Below are positions 23,690-32,928 of a stretch of DNA of 36,397 nucleotides, piece after piece (position 1 is the stretch's first letter; the number at the start of each line of letters is the position of its first letter). This DNA comes from a virus. The notes beneath the pieces were generated by a model. It had not been told where the DNA came from and made no database searches. It saw only the letters and a list, made by a program, of their open reading frames with translations. Made by a program: the position numbers and the translations under genes. The stretch spans positions 1 through 36,397 of the IMG/VR virus record IMGVR_UViG_3300030419_005935, one strand, 5' to 3'.

Positions 23690-26335
23690 TTAAAATAAAG
23701 GGTGATTACTATAAACCAAAGGATTACTGGAAGAATCCGTTAATGTATCACCATCAGAATTAATTAAATTATGTTCGAGTTCAGATATTGTACCGCTCAT
23801 GAAGAATCCCTTTGTCAAGTCTTCTGTATCAATTTGAGTGCTTAATGATAAACTCAAAGAATTGTTGCTTCCTACATTTATGCTTTCGGATACACTATCT
23901 AAATTGAAGCCCACAAGATCATAAGTTAAATTAATATCTGGTTGTATTCCAGTTCCATCTTTTTTCGCGGTTATTGATATATCATATAAATTGTCATTCG
24001 TGAAAACGCTTTCAAAAGATCCAGAGGATGTGCCACTAGGTATCAATTCTATATTCGCATTGATTTCAATCGGGAATTGAATAGGCATGTCGCTAGACCT
24101 TTTATTGCCTAAATAATGAATTCCATTATCTCTATTTAGGGTCATGTCTACGTCAAAAGACTCTACCGGATACGAATGAAAGTTTGGAGATTCTTCGTCA
24201 TTTAATTCTGTTATTACAATATCTTTTAAACCAAAGTCATCATCGGTACTACCCTGATAAGGGTAGCCAAAAGTATTATTGTGAGTAAAAATATATAAAG
24301 TTGTATTTGGACTTGAAGCATCAATTACAAAGGGGTCTGATACAAAATCCACCCATTCGCCCCTTTTGCTTATTCTAATATCCAGTCCGGCAGGTCTGTC
24401 TGCATAACCTGCATGGCCTACCGCTTGTTGATATCCAATCTCATCGTGAAAACGAACCTGAGTAATACTCGTAAGGTCTTTTATATAAATTTTAAAAGAC
24501 AATCTATATTTTTTATTTTTTTCAGGAAAAAGATTGGCATAATGTATATAATGCTGCGTATTATTACCATTACCCTGTAGTTTTAAAACGTTTGATTCAT
24601 CAGCGTATGTACTTCCAGCATTAGCTGTTAATTGGCTAATTATCCAACCCTCTACGGGACTGCCGCCAGCAGCCGTACTAAAATCTGAAGTATAAATATT
24701 TTTTAGTTTATTTATTTTAAGATTGAGATCTCCCGCAGAAAAGGTTCTCAAAGGATGAGAAAGCTCAGGAGAACTTTCTTCGTAATGTTTAGGGATGATT
24801 AATTGTTTGTTGGTTTGTTCTTCTTTGTTTGTTTCTTTGTTAAATCTAGGAGCGCAGAATCCACTACCAGAAGCATAGAAGGTTGCATTGCAAGCAGAGA
24901 AACCAATATCTGTTGTAGGAAAATCCCCGACGGATAATTTTAACGAATAACTATTAACATAACAATCCTGTAAGCATAATAAAGAATATCGATTTATATT
25001 TGGATCAATTACGTCATGTAGCTGACTTAGAGACGTTACGTTTACTGGGTAGTTTGAGTGTTGCTCTCTTATATCTTCATCAGTTTTATTACTTACGACA
25101 TATATATTTCTTCCATCATAATATCTTGATTCATCTAAGAAGTTTTTTATAAAATTTATTTTGGATGTATTTGATGATACTTGGTCTTTTATATTAAAGC
25201 CAATTTTCTGCTCGTTCTGCCCTCCCTCTATTACATAAGAAAAACTTCCGTCTATTAGGGTCGGAGATTTTGCCTTACGTGACAAAGAATGAGTCTTGCC
25301 TAAGATACTCAGGTCTTGCCTCTCTTGACTGAAGTTATACTGAAAACTCTGCACCCTATTTATCCTTTGGGGGATTTCAAAATGAGAACCGAAAGGTGTT
25401 GGCGACAAGGTTTCGAAGGGATAAACAGAGGAGTCTTCGACGTGAAGGCTTTTTATTCCCCATTTGTTTTCTAGAAAATTCTCTATGCTTTTTCTTTCGT
25501 TAGAGGGTAAGACTCTGTTAAATATTAGTATTTCGCCTATTAAGCCGTGAAAGAATTTCGTTGATTGACCTATTGTAACATAATGCCAAGAGTCCGAAGT
25601 ATAGCTTGGCGTTCCCGCCGTTGTCGATGCCGGTAAGCCATCTACTGTTAATATTGTATTTGTATGATTAGTTGCATTATTCCAAGAATGCATATATACG
25701 TGAGGCTTCCATAAGGGTGGTTCATTCGCTACGTGAGGATGAGATGGAGAAGTAGAAAAAGTTCTGGTTGATGAACTACCATCAGGTTGCCCGAACCAAC
25801 CAAAAGTACCATAACCACTTGAACCCCGATTTATACCTATGCCTCTCTGCGCTATCGAAGCATATCCAGCGTGATCAATTCCTATTAGCCCGTGCGTGTA
25901 GGTTGTGCCTGATCCAAGGTCAGACCATCTCGGTTCAGCTACTACGAATATGGTGTGTCCATCACTAAATGATTCGTTAAGCGTGCCCTGAATAACATCG
26001 TTATAACCGTCAAAAAATGCAGCAGTTCTATTATTTATTTTATATTGTGGATCAATAGTGGGGGAACGGTCGGTGCTACTCGCAGCCATATTTGTTGAGC
26101 CGACAAGCGCGCCAGCCTTGTCGTCTATACCCCAAAGTACGTGACCAGCCGTCGTCCCTCCCGATCCATCATATGGAGACATTCTAAGGGTCGATATATC
26201 TGAAAAATCATACCAAGCAACCAAGCCGTTATCCTTGGATATATAACCTCCATAATAATCTGGATCCTCATATTTACCCAAAGGATTCCCTATGAGAAGA
26301 TCCTGTACGTTATAAGATATTCTAGCTCTAGACAT
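23690..26335 (-). CDS. LamG/lectin-domain virion protein, 881 aa
   Basis: Residues about 35-295 look like a concanavalin-A-like LamG domain: GLVAWYDFSD at the start and the closing helix FNRVLPSNERKSIENFLENK typical of such domains. Residues about 545-710 resemble a carbohydrate-binding jelly roll (KKYRLSFKIYI, GEWVDFVSDPFVIDASSPNT, DDFGLKDIVITEL). The remainder looks like a structural beta protein. Such domains bind sugars, so adsorption to host glycans is likely; this is inferred from family knowledge. The ATG at 26335 has an AAAGGA site six bases upstream. It lies between portal and fibre genes and is probably part of the tail or capsid surface. Confidence 0.75.
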   Translation of the reverse strand: MSRARISYNVQDLLIGNPLGKYEDPDYYGGYISKDNGLVAWYDFSDISTLRMSPYDGSGGTTAGHVLWGIDDKAGALVGSTNMAASSTDRSPTIDPQYKINNRTAAFFDGYNDVIQGTLNESFSDGHTIFVVAEPRWSDLGSGTTYTHGLIGIDHAGYASIAQRGIGINRGSSGYGTFGWFGQPDGSSSTRTFSTSPSHPHVANEPPLWKPHVYMHSWNNATNHTNTILTVDGLPASTTAGTPSYTSDSWHYVTIGQSTKFFHGLIGEILIFNRVLPSNERKSIENFLENKWGIKSLHVEDSSVYPFETLSPTPFGSHFEIPQRINRVQSFQYNFSQERQDLSILGKTHSLSRKAKSPTLIDGSFSYVIEGGQNEQKIGFNIKDQVSSNTSKINFIKNFLDESRYYDGRNIYVVSNKTDEDIREQHSNYPVNVTSLSQLHDVIDPNINRYSLLCLQDCYVNSYSLKLSVGDFPTTDIGFSACNATFYASGSGFCAPRFNKETNKEEQTNKQLIIPKHYEESSPELSHPLRTFSAGDLNLKINKLKNIYTSDFSTAAGGSPVEGWIISQLTANAGSTYADESNVLKLQGNGNNTQHYIHYANLFPEKNKKYRLSFKIYIKDLTSITQVRFHDEIGYQQAVGHAGYADRPAGLDIRISKRGEWVDFVSDPFVIDASSPNTTLYIFTHNNTFGYPYQGSTDDDFGLKDIVITELNDEESPNFHSYPVESFDVDMTLNRDNGIHYLGNKRSSDMPIQFPIEINANIELIPSGTSSGSFESVFTNDNLYDISITAKKDGTGIQPDINLTYDLVGFNLDSVSESINVGSNNSLSLSLSTQIDTEDLTKGFFMSGTISELEHNLINSDGDTLTDSSSNPLVYSNHPLF

Positions 26336-26346
26336 TTTGTATCCTT

Positions 26347-28374
26347 TTATGTTTTGCTTACATAAAGAATACTAGCTAGATATTGATCAACTTGATGCTC
26401 TACAGCTATTTCTTGAATCTCATCGATTCTTTCTTGATTTGTGTCAACAGGTTTCTTGACGTAAGCGCTTACTTTCTTTTTCCAATTATTGGGGTCTTCA
26501 TTAGCTATAATTACCGAAGCGATTCCTTCAGCAACTTCTTTTTGCTTTTTGTTAAGCCTTTTAATTTTGTTTTGCTTTCTCAATTCTGCTTCAACAAGTT
26601 TATTTAGCGAGCTAGCTAGTATTAAATTATCGGTTACCTTTGATAAGCTAAAAGATGCTACGGATTTAGGCGGCGTACCATTTTTAGATTCACCAATAGG
26701 TTTAACATTTTTAGTTGTTTGCGGGGACTTCGTTCCCGCTGGCCTTCCAGCCTCTTTACTGGGTTGACTGGGCTGAAAGCTAGTTTCTTTCTTGACTTCA
26801 GAACTCATCTTTCCTAACTTTACCTGAGTGTAAGGACCGCCCGTTACTGGCTCGTAAAGGCCCTTGTCGCGCAGTTTCTTGTATGCCTCTTGGTTCTGTA
26901 CCGACATTTCTGCATCGGGCAATTTACCGCTTTCTATGGCTGTTACGCCCTCCTCTGGGGTGAGTACGCCAATTTCAATTAGCCTATTATATATTCTAGA
27001 AATATTAGTGTCATCTTTTAAAGAAATTCTTTCGAACTCTGGCCTTGGAAAATTCTTAAAACCGATCTGTTTAGATATTCTTTTAATCTCTGGTAATAAA
27101 AATTCATTTATAAAAGCTTGTCTAGCTTGCCTTAATCTTCCGATAAAGATTTCTACTTTAATGTTTTGGTTTGCGAATCTCTCTCCAGATCCGACAAAAA
27201 CATTATTCAATCCAATTTGAATATCTCTGTTTACAACTTCATACTTCTTCGGGTCAAGAATAGATGCAATGTCTGGAATAACAAACTTAGCCTCTGTGGT
27301 ATAATCTGCGATTAAAACTCTGCCTACAGATTCGTTCTGGAAAAGGTTCTGCATGGCTTGTAGATTTTTTTGATTAACCCCTCCTTTGTCTGGCTCTGCT
27401 CCCATAGTTACCAAAAGGATAGCTTGCTGAGTGGTTCTGGTGATGGCCATGTCCATCTTTTTCATTTCTTCTTTCCAGTTCAAGTCTCCCAAAACTGGAT
27501 AAGCCATGGGGATAGCGAACGGTTCATAGTCTTGTTTTTTGTAAAAGACTGCATTTATTTTGTTGCTGTTTAGGGGCAAAAGAACTAAACTGTTAGATTT
27601 TTTATTAACTTGCTCTTTTACATCTGGATCTAGATTGTTTAAGATTTGTTCATCCTCTTCTGTCCTCGGGTTTCTTATTCTATCTAGCTCATAATCGGTG
27701 AGTACCTTAAAATAATTTCCCGTAGCAAAACTGGCTGAACCTGCAATTTGTATATCTGCTGGATTTAAAATAATATATCTAGAGGGTAAAGAAATTTTCG
27801 CATTAGATGTTCCGCCGAACGTTTTAGTAATTTTGTTTATATCTTTTTTCTGTAGATCTGACTCAAGTCTATATAAAAATACATTTCCCGACCGATAATA
27901 CTCTCTAAAGAATTTATCTTGTAATTCCCAGATGTTTATCTTCTTAAAATAACTTTCAAAAAAGTCTCTAGATTTTTTGCTTCCACCCCGATAATAAATA
28001 GAGCTTATAGAAAACTCAGTCATGAGGTCTATGGTATTTCTAAAAATTGCAAAATTATAATAAGCCTTTTGGCACAACATAACCGCGTCCCTAACGTTTA
28101 AGTTAGACTTATTGGTTATCCCAGAAGAATAATGAAACGGCACTAAACCGTCTTCTATATTTCTAAATCTATCAGTTCTATGGATTGAACCTGCTCGATT
28201 TCTTCTGCTCGTGGTATCTGTAGAGCTAGACGCATGAATTTCTGACCCCCCTGACATCAAGGGAAAAGACATGCTGCTGGCATTAGCCTCTTCCGTCGGG
28301 GCTTTTTTGGTCCTTTTCCTAGTTGTTGCGCTCTTTTTTGAAGCGTTTGTATTTTTTGGGCCTTTTTCGTTCAT
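26347..28374 (-). CDS. Portal protein, 675 aa
   Basis: This is the predicted dodecameric portal through which DNA is packaged. It lies directly after terL, as is usual. Residues 1-75 are basic and disordered. The core (about 75-480) has the portal style, including LDPKKYEVVNRDIQIGLNNVF and a QNIKVEIFIGRLRQARQAFINEF helix, and the MAYPVLGDLNWKEEMKKMD segment seen in many phage portals. After about 480 it continues with a SGKLPDAEMSVQNQEAYK helix, a Ser/Pro/Lys-rich linker (about 510-575) and a helical C-terminus. The extra C-terminal region is longer than in many portals. A GTGTAATTTTA element lies six bases upstream of the ATG, with no Shine-Dalgarno. Confidence 0.85.
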   Translation of the reverse strand: MNEKGPKNTNASKKSATTRKRTKKAPTEEANASSMSFPLMSGGSEIHASSSTDTTSRRNRAGSIHRTDRFRNIEDGLVPFHYSSGITNKSNLNVRDAVMLCQKAYYNFAIFRNTIDLMTEFSISSIYYRGGSKKSRDFFESYFKKINIWELQDKFFREYYRSGNVFLYRLESDLQKKDINKITKTFGGTSNAKISLPSRYIILNPADIQIAGSASFATGNYFKVLTDYELDRIRNPRTEEDEQILNNLDPDVKEQVNKKSNSLVLLPLNSNKINAVFYKKQDYEPFAIPMAYPVLGDLNWKEEMKKMDMAITRTTQQAILLVTMGAEPDKGGVNQKNLQAMQNLFQNESVGRVLIADYTTEAKFVIPDIASILDPKKYEVVNRDIQIGLNNVFVGSGERFANQNIKVEIFIGRLRQARQAFINEFLLPEIKRISKQIGFKNFPRPEFERISLKDDTNISRIYNRLIEIGVLTPEEGVTAIESGKLPDAEMSVQNQEAYKKLRDKGLYEPVTGGPYTQVKLGKMSSEVKKETSFQPSQPSKEAGRPAGTKSPQTTKNVKPIGESKNGTPPKSVASFSLSKVTDNLILASSLNKLVEAELRKQNKIKRLNKKQKEVAEGIASVIIANEDPNNWKKKVSAYVKKPVDTNQERIDEIQEIAVEHQVDQYLASILYVSKT

Positions 28375-28380
28375 TTTGAC

Positions 28381-28391
28381 TAAAATTACAC
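28381..28391 (-). promoter_or_regulatory. GTGTA/AT-rich element upstream of the portal gene
   Basis: The minus strand reads GTGTAATTTTA, ending six bases before ATG 28374. The gene has no Shine-Dalgarno, so a -10 box for a near-leaderless transcript is one reading. Confidence 0.3.
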
Positions 28392-28395
28392 TTTA

Positions 28396-30213
28396 TTAAA
28401 TCATTGTGGGAGTAAAAGTCTCTCCCGACTCCACCTTAGTGGACATGATATCATAATATGCTTTAACAGCCCAATTGGCTAACATAAGAGTGGTATAATT
28501 ATCTTTTCTCGCTCTACTGGCGGAAGTGTTTCTTTTTAAATGCTGTGGCAAATCAAATGTTTGCGTGCCTTTAGCCGTACTTTTAACTTCTAATAGCGCA
28601 CACTGTTTTTTGGTTTGATATACTAAATTGTCTTGGTTTTCTATATGATCTAGTATGGATTCTGTAGCTGGTAATTTTAAGCTAATTCTTTGTGATGAGG
28701 CTTTTTGGAATTCGTGGTTATTAGCCGTAGTTCTAGAAGCGAACCAAATTCTCTTATGATCTATATTGGCCTGTAGATGCTCATTGGCCTTTCTTATAAA
28801 TGAAGTGGTGAATACCTGTTTAAAAGCTATTGCTCCATTTTGTTTATTATACTGCCTTCTTGCCTGCCTTAGCATCTTATCATAATCTACCCCTTCTGCG
28901 TCGCTATTAAAATCAAAAAGATTTATTTTATTTTTAAAATCTGGAGATTCGTTACAGCTATCTAAGAATTGAAAGCCGGCATTATCAATGATTACCATCT
29001 CTATATTAAAGCTTTCCATTATGTAGGTAAAGTATTTTATGTGATCCTTAAGGTCTGCGCCCGCGACTGCATAGCTGTGTACTAGGGTAGATTGTTGGGT
29101 TTCATCATCCAACTCCAATACGGACATAGCAAAAAAGTCAGAGCTTGGACTATTAGAAAAGCTAGGGTCAATACCTACTATATATTTTTTTCCTTTTTCT
29201 CCGTTAATTTTTGTAGTTGGAGACTCACCATCTGGTATGGTGCACATGTGCATTTTTTTAGCGCTAAAGTAACTATCTGAGCCGTCAGTGAACTGAGCAC
29301 AATACTCACGTTGAAAAGATGAATTTGAAATGCCTCCTGCCTGCGCCTCTTCAATGATAACGGGATCTATCATCTCTTTCGGTAGCGCTTCATATCCCAT
29401 CTGTGAAATAAAATAAGTAGCATCTCCGGTTTGTTCTTTTTCGTAAATGTTAGCCACCCATTCTTTATATGTTTTGTAAAGATTCTCGAATGTATAAGAG
29501 GCAGAAGACAATGCGACCATCTTAGAATTATTTTCAAAAACCATCCTGTCTTCCTCCTTCATGGAGCCCTCTTTTATGAGTTTATCTTCCACTTCCCTTA
29601 TCGCAAGTCGCTCTTTCATATTTTGTGGGGCAACTAGGAATGGCATAAGAACTGTATTAACTAAATCTTCAGGAAGCAAAAGAAACTCATCAAGAACTAA
29701 AACGTTAGCTCTAAAACCACGAATTTTTTCTCCGTTAAGGGGGATGGCTGTTATGGAGCCCCCATTTATTTTCCATTCGTATTGATCATTTCTTTTTGAT
29801 TTAGCTCCAAATGCTTGAGCCAATAACTCTGCTCCTTTAGATTCTACTATATTCTCTAGGTTATTAAAAATAAACCTCGCAGTTCTAAACGTCGGGCCAG
29901 CAATCAGTATTTTTGTACCGGGGTTAAAGATGCATTGTAAAAAACAAAATATACTAGCTATAAACGTTTTGCCACAACCACGACCCCAAACACACATACT
30001 AAAATTTCTATTCATCAAACCTTTTAAAGTTATTTCTTGGAATGGTGCTAATTTTATTCCAGATATTAACTCCGTGGTCATGCCTAGGTTAGAACTTAAG
30101 AATCTAGCTAAAGAAATCTTGGCTTCTTTACTGGGTAATTCGCCCTTTAAAGAAAGTAGCTCTTCATTAACATTCGTTATACCTTTTTTATATTTTTCTG
30201 GGGAATACCACAT
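28396..30213 (-). CDS. terL: Terminase large subunit, 605 aa
   Basis: This is the packaging motor and headful/cos nuclease. The N-terminal ATPase has Walker A WGRGCGKT (76-83) and Walker B VLVLDE (171-176, catalytic Glu176), with an adenine-binding-type Gln (PFQ, about 58-60). The C-terminal RNase H-like nuclease shows Asp349 in YIVGIDPSFS and Asp410 in MVIIDNAG, the usual acidic residues. The length is standard. It begins one base after the stop of the zinc-finger/ERCC4 nuclease gene and is followed by the portal gene, so packaging genes form one run. No Shine-Dalgarno is visible at ATG 30213, which suggests coupling to the upstream gene. Confidence 0.95.
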   Translation of the reverse strand: MWYSPEKYKKGITNVNEELLSLKGELPSKEAKISLARFLSSNLGMTTELISGIKLAPFQEITLKGLMNRNFSMCVWGRGCGKTFIASIFCFLQCIFNPGTKILIAGPTFRTARFIFNNLENIVESKGAELLAQAFGAKSKRNDQYEWKINGGSITAIPLNGEKIRGFRANVLVLDEFLLLPEDLVNTVLMPFLVAPQNMKERLAIREVEDKLIKEGSMKEEDRMVFENNSKMVALSSASYTFENLYKTYKEWVANIYEKEQTGDATYFISQMGYEALPKEMIDPVIIEEAQAGGISNSSFQREYCAQFTDGSDSYFSAKKMHMCTIPDGESPTTKINGEKGKKYIVGIDPSFSNSPSSDFFAMSVLELDDETQQSTLVHSYAVAGADLKDHIKYFTYIMESFNIEMVIIDNAGFQFLDSCNESPDFKNKINLFDFNSDAEGVDYDKMLRQARRQYNKQNGAIAFKQVFTTSFIRKANEHLQANIDHKRIWFASRTTANNHEFQKASSQRISLKLPATESILDHIENQDNLVYQTKKQCALLEVKSTAKGTQTFDLPQHLKRNTSASRARKDNYTTLMLANWAVKAYYDIMSTKVESGETFTPTMI

Positions 30214-30214
30214 G

Positions 30215-31156
30215 TTATAATTTTTTTAAATCGTAAGCTAATTGCAAATCAATCTGCTTAAAGACACATCCACTAGTGAAAATCTTTTCCATTACCCTAG
30301 ATGATTCTTTTCTTCCGTCCACAAATAAGAATTGAACATTAGGGTACTTTTGTATTAGGCTTCTTACTCTATGAAATATAAACTCTGGGGTGGCTTTTAT
30401 TTTTTTGGATATGTAGGGCAAAAATTGAAAGCTCGAAGCCTTAGAGAGAGTTTCTTCGACAAGCACTACTAGATAAGCTTCTTCTTCTACTGCTCTTTCT
30501 ATTTCGTTGTTGAATCTTTCATATCCGGCGCTCATAGTTCCTATAAAATCAGGTAAAGATTTTCTTTCTATATGACAATTGCAACTGGCCTCGCTATCGC
30601 TAAATGCATAGTCACCATAATCTAATTTTTTAACCTGTATGGTTCTCTTTTCAAACTTAAGAGGCTTTTGTTCTCTCGTATCCACGAACACAACATATTC
30701 TGGATCATTATATTCTTCGCTGGCAATTATTTCCTTGAATGTTTTATGTTTGTTTTTATATCCTAAAGAGTTACATAATTTATAATAACCATCATAGCCG
30801 AAAAGCTCATCAAAGTATTGAATCGGAGGAGAAGTTAAGGATCTCAATTCAACCTGTGTTGGCGAGTAAATTAATTCCTTTTGTTCTTTTCTGTTGGATA
30901 AAAATTCCGTACAATATTCTTTTGCCTCTTCTTCCGTAATAGACTTAAGCCATAATCTTAAATTAGTTCTAGAATTGAAATCAGATTCAAAATATTGTTT
31001 TTTATTTTTAAATTTGATTATCTTATTGTCATGTTTATCGTAACGAGGAAAATATGTTTGATAATATTCAGCCATCCTCAACTTGTGAGCTCTTAAATGA
31101 GAATGAAGTTGTTTGTCTGATTCAAATTCTTTTCCGCAGATTTTACAGCTAATCAT
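30215..31156 (-). CDS. C2H2 zinc-finger + ERCC4-type nuclease, 313 aa
   Basis: The N-terminus is a classical C2H2 finger (Cys4, Cys7, His20, His24) followed by a conserved-looking Y-F-P-R-Y-D segment. The C-terminal domain matches the ERCC4/XPF nuclease core: VFVDTRE (156-162), LDYGDYAF (178-185) and the signature IERKSLPDF (196-204). Members of this family cut branched or flap DNA using Asp, Glu, Arg and Lys at these positions, all present here. The gene overlaps the upstream 360-aa gene by eight bases (AAGAGG site inside it) and precedes terL. Resolving branched DNA before packaging is the simplest inferred role; recombination or host DNA attack are alternatives. Confidence 0.85.
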   Translation of the reverse strand: MISCKICGKEFESDKQLHSHLRAHKLRMAEYYQTYFPRYDKHDNKIIKFKNKKQYFESDFNSRTNLRLWLKSITEEEAKEYCTEFLSNRKEQKELIYSPTQVELRSLTSPPIQYFDELFGYDGYYKLCNSLGYKNKHKTFKEIIASEEYNDPEYVVFVDTREQKPLKFEKRTIQVKKLDYGDYAFSDSEASCNCHIERKSLPDFIGTMSAGYERFNNEIERAVEEEAYLVVLVEETLSKASSFQFLPYISKKIKATPEFIFHRVRSLIQKYPNVQFLFVDGRKESSRVMEKIFTSGCVFKQIDLQLAYDLKKL

Positions 31157-32231
31157 CTATTACCTCTTCTTCTGTTAAACCTAAAATTCTAGCTTTAAGC
31201 TCGTCCATAGAAGAAATGTTCTCTACTTCTTTTTTAACTGCCTCTTTCCTCATCTCTGCGAGGCGAATTAATTTCTTTCTAGACTCTTCGTCTTTCCACA
31301 TCTCTACTAGGTTTAGGATACTGGCGTTTTCTCTAATTTGGTTTTTTAATCTATCACTTCTTTTTTCTTTAAGATCTCCTAATAATTTAGTTTGCCTATT
31401 AATACATTGATTATATTCTGTTTGGGAGTTACCAATAGCATCTACCAAGCTCATAGACATTCTTCTTCCATCTGAGTCATCTGCGGTGGCATCAAGTAAG
31501 GTGCTCAGCCTGTTTATTCTGCGTTGAATACCAGAGGCTATAACTACCTCCGTGGATAATACTATATATTGATCTACTTCTTCTTGTGTTAGGTCACATT
31601 TATCATTGGTATATCTAATAAAGCTACTTTCAAAAAGGTTCCTGTCCTCTTCAGTTGCATATGTATTGATCTGATGAATAAATCTATAGGTAGATAAGTA
31701 ACCTATGACCGCTGCTACATCCCTTTTTCTTTTAGGGGTTAATTTATTTTTTTCTATCTTTTCGTGAATGTATTTATTTATTCTATATATTGTCTTGTCA
31801 AAAGTCTTGGGGGGTTTATACTCTTCTGTTGGTATATCATTTACATCTTGATAAGTATCAATATCTACAGTTTTAAGGAACTCATTTACAGTTCTAGTTT
31901 CTTGACTTAAAGGGCCTAATTCATTGTTTTTGAATATTATTCTGGAAAGCTCATTAGCTTTCATCGTTCCAGCGTTATTGATAACGAACTCTTTCTGTTC
32001 ATCCGTCATTTCTATTTTCCCCTTAGCTTGGTATTCATGAGCCCCTCTGGCCTTTATGTTTTTCGACGCCAAGAAAGCCTTAACTGCTCTGCCCTCTTTG
32101 CTTCTACCGTCTACGTTTTTATCTGGAAACGCTGCATTTATTAGATCCAATAAGGGTGGGGGATCGTTAGGGGTGGAGTTCCACTTATCTAAGATCCTTT
32201 GCTCTTGCTCTTCTGTAAGAATATTTTCCAT
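31149..32231 (-). CDS. Putative DNA-binding protein upstream of nuclease/terL, 360 aa
   Basis: I do not recognise this with certainty. The first 125 residues hold what looks like a duplicated domain: LTEEQEQRILD ... EGRAVKAFLASKNI (5-60) and MTDEQKEFVIN ... ETRTVNEFLKTVDI (75-124), each helical and helix-turn-helix-like. The remainder (about 140-360) is all-helical and charged, suitable for an oligomer. Its place directly before a nuclease and terL makes a small-terminase-type DNA-recognition role possible; that is inference. It starts right after the sigma-like gene (stop at 32232, ATG at 32231), so both are co-expressed. Confidence 0.65.
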   Translation of the reverse strand: MENILTEEQEQRILDKWNSTPNDPPPLLDLINAAFPDKNVDGRSKEGRAVKAFLASKNIKARGAHEYQAKGKIEMTDEQKEFVINNAGTMKANELSRIIFKNNELGPLSQETRTVNEFLKTVDIDTYQDVNDIPTEEYKPPKTFDKTIYRINKYIHEKIEKNKLTPKRKRDVAAVIGYLSTYRFIHQINTYATEEDRNLFESSFIRYTNDKCDLTQEEVDQYIVLSTEVVIASGIQRRINRLSTLLDATADDSDGRRMSMSLVDAIGNSQTEYNQCINRQTKLLGDLKEKRSDRLKNQIRENASILNLVEMWKDEESRKKLIRLAEMRKEAVKKEVENISSMDELKARILGLTEEEVIDD

Positions 32232-32921
32232 TTAAAATAAATCTATGTCCCCCTTATCTAAAACCCTTTTTACCTTTTTGATTATAGCCTTTTTGATATT
32301 TTTAATTTGTTTATATCCCGGAGAGCGATTTTTTTCAGTAGTCTTATAACCCATTATTTTTGCTAATTCATTTTCATTTTTATTATTGACATAAAGATGT
32401 TCGTATACCGTCCATTCTACCGGCTTTAGGGTCTTCTTCATTTCTTTATGTAGCTTTTTCCCAGCATCTTCGATATTTATTCCGTCCGCAGGTTTATTAA
32501 AAACTTCTTGAGAATGGTCTTCTAAGGATAAGGGGAGCTTTGCGTCATGGGCTGATTTTTTTGTTTTTTCCCAATTAGCATAGAGAGGACAATTCCCATC
32601 TTGTTTTCCATATATAGAACATAGATCTATACCTTCTGCTGCAGCGCACTTTAAACATGGTCGACAATAATTTCCATAATTGTTTCTTATAAGATTTTTT
32701 ATTTGATTAGATATTATTCTATTTATCCAAGGAGCAAGTGGCTTAGAGGGATCGTAAAGATGCCATTTTTTATATATATGTATTCTTAAGATTTGAGCGA
32801 CATCTTCGAAATCCATCCAAGCTAAAATTGTTAGATTCCACTTCCCCCTTCTTTTAATAATTTCTGTATTTATTGCGACAATGCTATCCTCGAATGTCGG
32901 CTTTGGCTGATCTTTTTTCAT
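32232..32921 (-). CDS. Sigma-70-family-like RNA polymerase sigma factor, 229 aa
   Basis: Residues about 30-85 resemble sigma region 2 (LAWMDFEDVAQILRIHIYKK, then PLAPWINRIISNQIKNLIR). Residues about 165-225 resemble region 4, a helix-turn-helix (EWTVYEHLYVNNKNENELAK then QIKNIKKAIIKKVKRV). Between them lies an insert with five cysteines (86, 89, 92, 101, 111), probably metal-binding. It should redirect host RNA polymerase to phage promoters, as T4 gp55 and other phage sigma factors do. It lies near the start of the late-like operon, seven bases after the zinc-ribbon gene. Sequence identity to known sigmas is low by eye, hence moderate confidence. Confidence 0.75.
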   Translation of the reverse strand: MKKDQPKPTFEDSIVAINTEIIKRRGKWNLTILAWMDFEDVAQILRIHIYKKWHLYDPSKPLAPWINRIISNQIKNLIRNNYGNYCRPCLKCAAAEGIDLCSIYGKQDGNCPLYANWEKTKKSAHDAKLPLSLEDHSQEVFNKPADGINIEDAGKKLHKEMKKTLKPVEWTVYEHLYVNNKNENELAKIMGYKTTEKNRSPGYKQIKNIKKAIIKKVKRVLDKGDIDLF

Positions 32922-32928
32922 TACGGGG

